The notes under the pieces are model-generated. The model saw only the letters and a program-made list of their open reading frames with translations. It had not been told where the DNA came from and ran no database searches. Source: JASHPR01 sp963795055 (GTDB lineage Bacteria; Actinomycetota; Actinomycetes; Streptosporangiales; Streptosporangiaceae). From it: a DNA stretch of 64,000 nucleotides. Both the position numbers and the translations under genes were made by a program. The DNA is taken from the NCBI GenBank assembly GCA_963795055.1, contig CAWCGJ010000016.1, forward strand, positions 62,001 through 126,000. Reading direction: 5' to 3'. Positions 60,214-64,000 of the stretch are shown here, piece by piece. Position 1 is the stretch's first letter; every line of letters starts with the position of its first letter.

Positions 60214-60894
60214 ATGGCCGGGACGGAGGGAGAGGATAGCCGACCCATTTACAGCATCAGCGCCGTAGCGCGGATGGTCGGCGTGCCTGCGGCCACCCTC
60301 CGCACCTGGGAAGAGCGCTACGCGCTGGTGGTACCCGACCGGAATGCTGGCGGTCATCGCCTGTTCAGCCGCGCCCAGGTCGGGCAACTCCAGTTCGTGA
60401 AGATACGCATGGCCGAGGGAATGAGCGCGGCTGACGCGCACCGGCTATTGGAGGAACGGCTGGATACCGGGCGGTCGGTGGCTGCCCCGGATGGGCAGCC
60501 GCCCCGCCTGCTGATCCTGCTCGCCGAGCATGACCCGTACGCCGCCGAGCTTCAGGAGTACTTCTTGAGGACGGAAGGGTTCGAGGTGGAAGTGGCGCTG
60601 GGCGGTGAAGCCGCCCAGCGCAGATTCCTCGAGAGCTCTCCGTCGCTAGTGGTGGTCGAGATACTTATTTCCGGTGGAGCGGGGTTCAGCTTGTGCGGGT
60701 TTTTCAAGCAGCGCCAGGACGTGCCGGTCGTCGCGGTCTCGGTGCTGGAATGCCGGGATCAGGCCATCGAAGCCGGGGCTGACGCGTTCTTGCGGAAGCC
60801 GCTGGATCCGCTGCAGCTGGTGTCGACGGTCAGGGATCTGCTGGGATCAAGCGCCTTCCTGGCTGGTCCCGAGCGGGGGGTCCCGCGTGGGTGA
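60214..60894 (+). CDS. MerR-type HTH fused to receiver-like (pseudo-receiver) domain
   Basis: 226 residues. N-terminal MerR winged helix: YSISAVARMVGVPAATLRTWEERYALVVPDRNAGGHRLFSRAQVGQLQFVK. The C-terminal ~110 residues are a receiver fold: LILLAEHDPYAAELQEYFLRTEG (acidic residues), LVVVEILISGGAGFSL, VVAVSVLE, DAFLRKPLDPLQL (Lys). The phospho-acceptor Asp is Glu (VEI), so the domain cannot be phosphorylated normally and may mimic the active state. MerR regions usually dimerise through a C-terminal helix and sense ligands; here that region is the receiver. The ATG at 60214 has GGAGGTGGCTAG upstream. Targets unknown. Confidence 0.85.
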   Translation: MAGTEGEDSRPIYSISAVARMVGVPAATLRTWEERYALVVPDRNAGGHRLFSRAQVGQLQFVKIRMAEGMSAADAHRLLEERLDTGRSVAAPDGQPPRLLILLAEHDPYAAELQEYFLRTEGFEVEVALGGEAAQRRFLESSPSLVVVEILISGGAGFSLCGFFKQRQDVPVVAVSVLECRDQAIEAGADAFLRKPLDPLQLVSTVRDLLGSSAFLAGPERGVPRG

Positions 60895-60939
60895 CCGGCT
60901 GTTGAGCGGGCACGCACCGCAGAGCTCACTCAAGATTGC

Positions 60940-61881
60940 TCATGCTGACAGGCGCATGTGCAGGCGGATCCGGGTGTCGCTGCGGCTGCTGCGGATCTGG
61001 ACCAGGTCGCACACCTGGTTCACGACCCACAGTCCCCGGCCGCCGCCGACGTCGGCTGGGTCGGGGCGGAGCCGGCCTGTCAGCGGGTCCTCGATGTGGC
61101 CGCTGTCGCGGATCTGGCAGATGACCTCCTTCGGGGTAGCCCAGATGGATAGCTGGCCCGGGCCACTGGTGTGGGCCAGGGTGTTGGCGACGAGTTCTCC
61201 CACCGCGATGACCAGGTCCCGCACTAGCCGATCGGGAAGCCCGGCCCGGCCGGCGTGCCCGGTGGTGAAGGCGCGGACCCGGGCGAGGTCGTCACGGTAG
61301 GCCAGCACCGCAGCGCGTGCCGGCGGATCCCCCAGTGGCCCGTCATACTCGGCGGGGTCCCTCACGCGAGGGTCGTACGAGGGGCTGGTCTGGCGGTGGC
61401 CGCCGCGCAGCACCACAGGATGGGTGCGTTCGGCGCTGGCGATGACATCACGGCCAAGCGCCAGGTTGTAGGGGCACAGGACGCTGACCCGCCAGGTGTC
61501 CGCGAGCTGGTTGATGAGAGCCTCATGCCGGATGACCTCATGGATTTCTTCCGGCCGCCGTGACCGCCAGGCAGCTTCGTGGACATAACGGACAGCGTGC
61601 CCATGATGCTGCTCGGTGACCTGTTGCATCCAGCTCAGCAGCCGTCCCGGATTCGGGCCGATGCTGGCCAGGTCGGCGAACGCCACCCGCTCGCCCAGGC
61701 CGTCCAGCTGGGCCTGCAGCAGCTGCAGGTTGCGGCCCTGCGACGCCACCACGACCGGTACCCCGGCTTCCGCGCCCGCCGTCACGAACGGGAGAACACT
61801 GGACGTGAATTCGGCCTGGGTCCGGTAGAAAAGCGCAGCATGCACGAAGCCAGCGGAGTCGGGCGCTTCTGGGCCCTGCAC
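60940..61881 (-). CDS. MEDS sensor-HATPase anti-sigma-like protein
   Basis: 313 residues. MEDS: ALFYRTQAEFTSSVLPFVTAGAEAGVPVVVASQGRNL, ADLASIGPNPGRLLSWMQQV, IRHEALINQLA, CPYNLAL. HATPase: VGELVANTLAHTSGPGQ (N box), IRDSGHIEDPLTGRLRPDPADVGGGRGLWVVNQVCDLVQIR, all motifs intact. Very like the 52361 protein; both differ from the degenerate 50217 one. GTG 61881 has AGGAGGTTCAGACT upstream. It lies next to the MerR-pseudoreceiver gene (convergent) and could serve the same sigma factor network. Confidence 0.86.
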   Translation of the reverse strand: MQGPEAPDSAGFVHAALFYRTQAEFTSSVLPFVTAGAEAGVPVVVASQGRNLQLLQAQLDGLGERVAFADLASIGPNPGRLLSWMQQVTEQHHGHAVRYVHEAAWRSRRPEEIHEVIRHEALINQLADTWRVSVLCPYNLALGRDVIASAERTHPVVLRGGHRQTSPSYDPRVRDPAEYDGPLGDPPARAAVLAYRDDLARVRAFTTGHAGRAGLPDRLVRDLVIAVGELVANTLAHTSGPGQLSIWATPKEVICQIRDSGHIEDPLTGRLRPDPADVGGGRGLWVVNQVCDLVQIRSSRSDTRIRLHMRLSA

Positions 61882-62171
61882 AGTCTGAACCTCCTAACCC
61901 GGCTTTACGGTCGCCCAGCACTCCCAGGTCGAGGCCTTCCAGCCCTGGTAGCCCGGGCGTGGTCACAATGGGACTACGCCTTGCCGCGTATCCGCGATCC
62001 AAACCTGCTCCCGGCCGGGAAGTCCGGTTACGGCGGTTACCGATGTTGGCGCGGGAGCTCTACCCGAGCTGCCGCAGGAGTAGCTCGCATCCGGGCGACC
62101 GTGCAATAGGCGGCTCCGCCCAGGTTGGACCTCGGTCGTCGGGGTAGCCAACCTCCGCTACTGAGCAACGA
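61882..62171. other. Gap upstream of AI-2E transporter gene
   Basis: About 290 bases without a supported gene. It ends at the SigB-like promoter at 62172. Confidence 0.3.
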
Positions 62172-62195
62172 GTTTCGAGAGAGGAGGCCGGGCAG
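62172..62195 (+). promoter_or_regulatory. Candidate SigB-type promoter (GTTT-N14-GGGCAG)
   Basis: GTTT 62172-62175, 14-base spacer, GGGCAG 62190-62195, 40 bases before the ATG at 62236. Confidence 0.5.
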
Positions 62196-62235
62196 CGCCG
62201 ACCGGGAAACCTGCGGCGGCTGTCATGATGGTGAG

Positions 62236-63498
62236 ATGCCCGATAGTTCGCCGCCGCCCGATTCCCGGCGGGCCCGCCTCTGGAAGTCGGCGGAGTCTGC
62301 CGGGGTCCCGCTACGGACGATCCTGGTTTCCGTGGCCGTGGTGGCGGCGGCCTTCCTGCTCGGCAAGCTGATCTTCCGGCTGCGGGACGTCCTCCTGCTG
62401 ATCGTGGTCGCGGGATTCCTGGCCATAATTCTGAACCCGCTCGTGGTGGCCCTGCAGCGGTGGAAGATACCGCGCCGCGGCTGGGCCGTGACGCTGGTCA
62501 CGCTGTGGAGCGTGCTGGTCTTCATCGGCCTGACGGTGGCGTTCGGCTTGCCGCTGGTCAACGCGATCACCCACCTGGCCGACACGCTGCCGCCGTACGT
62601 GAGCAAGGCCGAGCACGGCCAGGGCTGGATCGGGCACCTGGTGCGCCGGTATCACGTGCAGACCTGGATCCAGAGCAACGTGCCCCGGCTGGTCGACTTC
62701 GGCAAGGGCCTCGCGTCGCCGGCCCTGAGCGTGGGCAAGGGCGCGTTCTCGCTGGTGATCGCGCTGCTGACCATCTTCGTGCTGACGCTGCTGCTGCTGC
62801 TCCAGGGTCCCAAGATGCGGGCCAGCCTGCTGAACAACATGTCGCCCGCGCGGGCGGAGCGCTACTCGCGGATCGCGCGAGAGGTCAACCGCTCGGTCAC
62901 CGGGTACATGCTAGGGAACATCCTGACCTCGATCATCGCCGGCACCGTCGTGTTCGTGACGCTGCTGATCCTGGGCGTCCCGTTCCCGTTCCTCTGGGCC
63001 CTGTGGGTGGCCCTGGTCGACTTCCTCCCCATGATCGGCGGCGCCCTGGCCGGCATCCCCACCGTGTTGTTCGCCACCGCCCACTCGCTCACGGCGGGCA
63101 TCGTCACCCTGATCGTGTTCGTGGCCTACACGCAGATCGAGAACCACGTACTCAACCCGGTCGTGATGAGCCGGACGGTGAAGGTCAACCCGCTGCTCGT
63201 GCTGCTGTCCATTCTGATCGGGGCGAGCATCGGCAGCTGGATCGGCGGGATCTTCGGTGCGTTCGTCGCGGCGCTGCTGTCCATCCCTGCGGCGGGGGCG
63301 ATCCAGGTACTGGTCCGCGAGATCTGGCAGTCCACCGCGCCCCAGTCCGCCGACCCGGTGGCGGCCATCCAGCGGGCGGCTCCGGACCACTCGGGCTCAG
63401 CCGAGCCCGCGGACCCCGGTCAGGCCGACCCCGGTCGGGCGGATCCCGGTCACACCGGCGGCAAGGACCCGGCCGAGCAGGTCGTCCGGCGGCGCTGA
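62236..63498 (+). CDS. AI-2E (PerM) family transporter
   Basis: 420 residues, eight or so membrane helices with a large soluble loop (about residues 100-150). Family signatures: EVNRSVTGYMLGNILTSIIAG, LWALWVALVDFLPMIGGALAGIPT, QIENHVLNPVVMSRTVKVNPLLVLLSILIGASIGSWIGGIFGAFVAALLSIPAA. The role in actinobacteria is unknown; relatives transport autoinducer-2 or Na+/H+. I choose ATG 62236; the frame opens earlier but only the part after the promoter at 62172 is expected to be translated. The C-terminal tail (about 360-420) is hydrophilic with PGQADPGRADPG repeats. A decayed paralogue fragment lies at 42052. Confidence 0.85.
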   Translation: MPDSSPPPDSRRARLWKSAESAGVPLRTILVSVAVVAAAFLLGKLIFRLRDVLLLIVVAGFLAIILNPLVVALQRWKIPRRGWAVTLVTLWSVLVFIGLTVAFGLPLVNAITHLADTLPPYVSKAEHGQGWIGHLVRRYHVQTWIQSNVPRLVDFGKGLASPALSVGKGAFSLVIALLTIFVLTLLLLLQGPKMRASLLNNMSPARAERYSRIAREVNRSVTGYMLGNILTSIIAGTVVFVTLLILGVPFPFLWALWVALVDFLPMIGGALAGIPTVLFATAHSLTAGIVTLIVFVAYTQIENHVLNPVVMSRTVKVNPLLVLLSILIGASIGSWIGGIFGAFVAALLSIPAAGAIQVLVREIWQSTAPQSADPVAAIQRAAPDHSGSAEPADPGQADPGRADPGHTGGKDPAEQVVRRR

Positions 63499-63505
63499 CC
63501 GGCAA

Positions 63506-64000
63506 CTACGCGTGCACCTGCGGTTGCCGCTGAGCCCAGGGCGCGGCCTGCTCAAGCTGGCTGGCCACCCGGATCAGCAGATCCTCCCGGCCGTAGGCGG
63601 CCACGAGCTGGATGCCGACCGGCAGGCCGTCCGGCGTCCAGTGCAGGGGCAGGCTCACCGCCGGCTGGCCGGTCATGTTGAACTGCGCCGTGTACGGGAT
63701 GAAGCTGACGACCCGCCCTCCCTCGGCCAGCGGCCCTTCCGCGGTGAACCAGCCCAGCTCGGGCGGGGGCGCGCCCAGGGTCGGCGTCAGCAGCAGGTCG
63801 TGGCCGGTCCACCAGGACGCCATCCGCCGGGCCCACTGGCCGATCCACGCCCGGCTCTGCAGGTACGTCACGGCGTCCGTGGCCGCGCCGACCTGCCGGT
63901 AGAAGGCGTTGCGCGGCTCGATCTCGTCCTCGGCGATGGGCAGGCCGAGCAGCTCCTCGAATTCCCGGAACAGCGCCTCGGTATCGGCCGCGATGATCGT
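63506..64000 (-). CDS. Amidase (C-terminal part, runs off the window)
   Basis: About 164 residues of the C-terminal part of an amidase-signature enzyme; the start and catalytic Ser-Ser-Lys region lie beyond the window end. Visible: LFREFEELLGLP, RNAFYRQVGAATDAVTYLQ, LLLTPTLGAPPPELGWFT, and the typical NMTGQPAVSLPLHWTPDGLPVGIQLVAAYGREDLLIRVASQLE. Amidases hydrolyse amide bonds of small molecules or misloaded tRNA; GatA is unlikely, as no gatB/C are seen. It is convergent with the AI-2E gene, seven bases between stops. Confidence 0.85.
   Translation of the reverse strand, partial: TIIAADTEALFREFEELLGLPIAEDEIEPRNAFYRQVGAATDAVTYLQSRAWIGQWARRMASWWTGHDLLLTPTLGAPPPELGWFTAEGPLAEGGRVVSFIPYTAQFNMTGQPAVSLPLHWTPDGLPVGIQLVAAYGREDLLIRVASQLEQAAPWAQRQPQVHA

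Overview
The window is very G+C-rich, with dense, mostly leaderless or GTG/ATG-started genes. Family content is typical of soil Actinomycetota: GAF-ANTAR, DUF1707, DUF3040, DUF6328-like, SigB/F- and SigR-type sigma factors, MEDS-HATPase regulators, split LigD ligases and the TreX/TreY/TreZ pathway. I would place it in a Streptomyces/Streptosporangiales-like lineage but cannot name a species. I see no rRNA, tRNA, CRISPR array, insertion sequence or prophage; it reads as chromosomal core and stress-accessory DNA.

Layout. 0-7.8 kb: adenosine-deaminase-like gene, dinB and lysA on the minus strand, then a plus-strand HAD beta-phosphoglucomutase-like gene coupled to a GH65 disaccharide phosphorylase. 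7.9-16.4 kb: a DMT-like membrane protein, a CsbD stress protein, split LigD (ligase and polymerase as separate coupled genes), a receiver-flavoreductase fusion, a BBE-type FAD oxidase and an MFS exporter. 16.5-20.2 kb: small stress membrane proteins, an MFS transporter, a UspA and a DUF3040 protein. 20.2-27 kb: minus-strand treY-treZ-glgX, the route from glycogen to trehalose. 27-36 kb: Uma2 nuclease-like protein, an OmpR/HK two-component pair, DUF6328-like protein, an enolase-superfamily enzyme, a SigR-like ECF sigma factor, small membrane proteins, an MBL hydrolase and DUF1707. 36-47 kb: GH15 glucoamylase/trehalase-like enzyme, SDR, MarR/TDT pair, DUF488 with zinc ribbon, LPG-flippase-like protein, GDSL hydrolase and a second enolase-superfamily enzyme. 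47-62 kb: a regulatory island (SigB/F-type sigma, MarR, STAS, three MEDS-HATPases, GAF-ANTAR, Clp_N-HTH, catalase, CDF transporter, second STAS, GAF-PP2C, MerR-pseudoreceiver). 62-64 kb: AI-2E family transporter and the 3' end of an amidase gene.

How it fits together. Three themes recur. (1) Glycogen/trehalose: GlgX, TreY and TreZ make trehalose from glycogen; GH65 with beta-PGM and GH15 could degrade it. (2) A general stress response: I find about ten GTTT-N14-16-(N)GGxAG promoter-like sites (e.g. GTTT-N15-GGGTAG) in front of csbD, small membrane proteins, DUF6328, enolase-superfamily, CDF and AI-2E genes. The SigB/F-type sigma factor at 47.3-48.2 kb is the obvious candidate to read them, and the STAS/HATPase/PP2C genes nearby are partner-switching parts that usually control such sigma factors. 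(3) Redox and DNA damage: catalase, LigD, DinB and a flavoreductase.

Quality caveat: at least five genes carry seven apparent single-base indels, mostly in G/C runs (HAD phosphatase, FAD oxidase, TreZ twice, TreY twice, FCS zinc-finger protein). The protein families continue cleanly across them, so I read these mainly as sequence or assembly errors, not decayed genes. True decay is seen only at about 41.95-42.15 kb.
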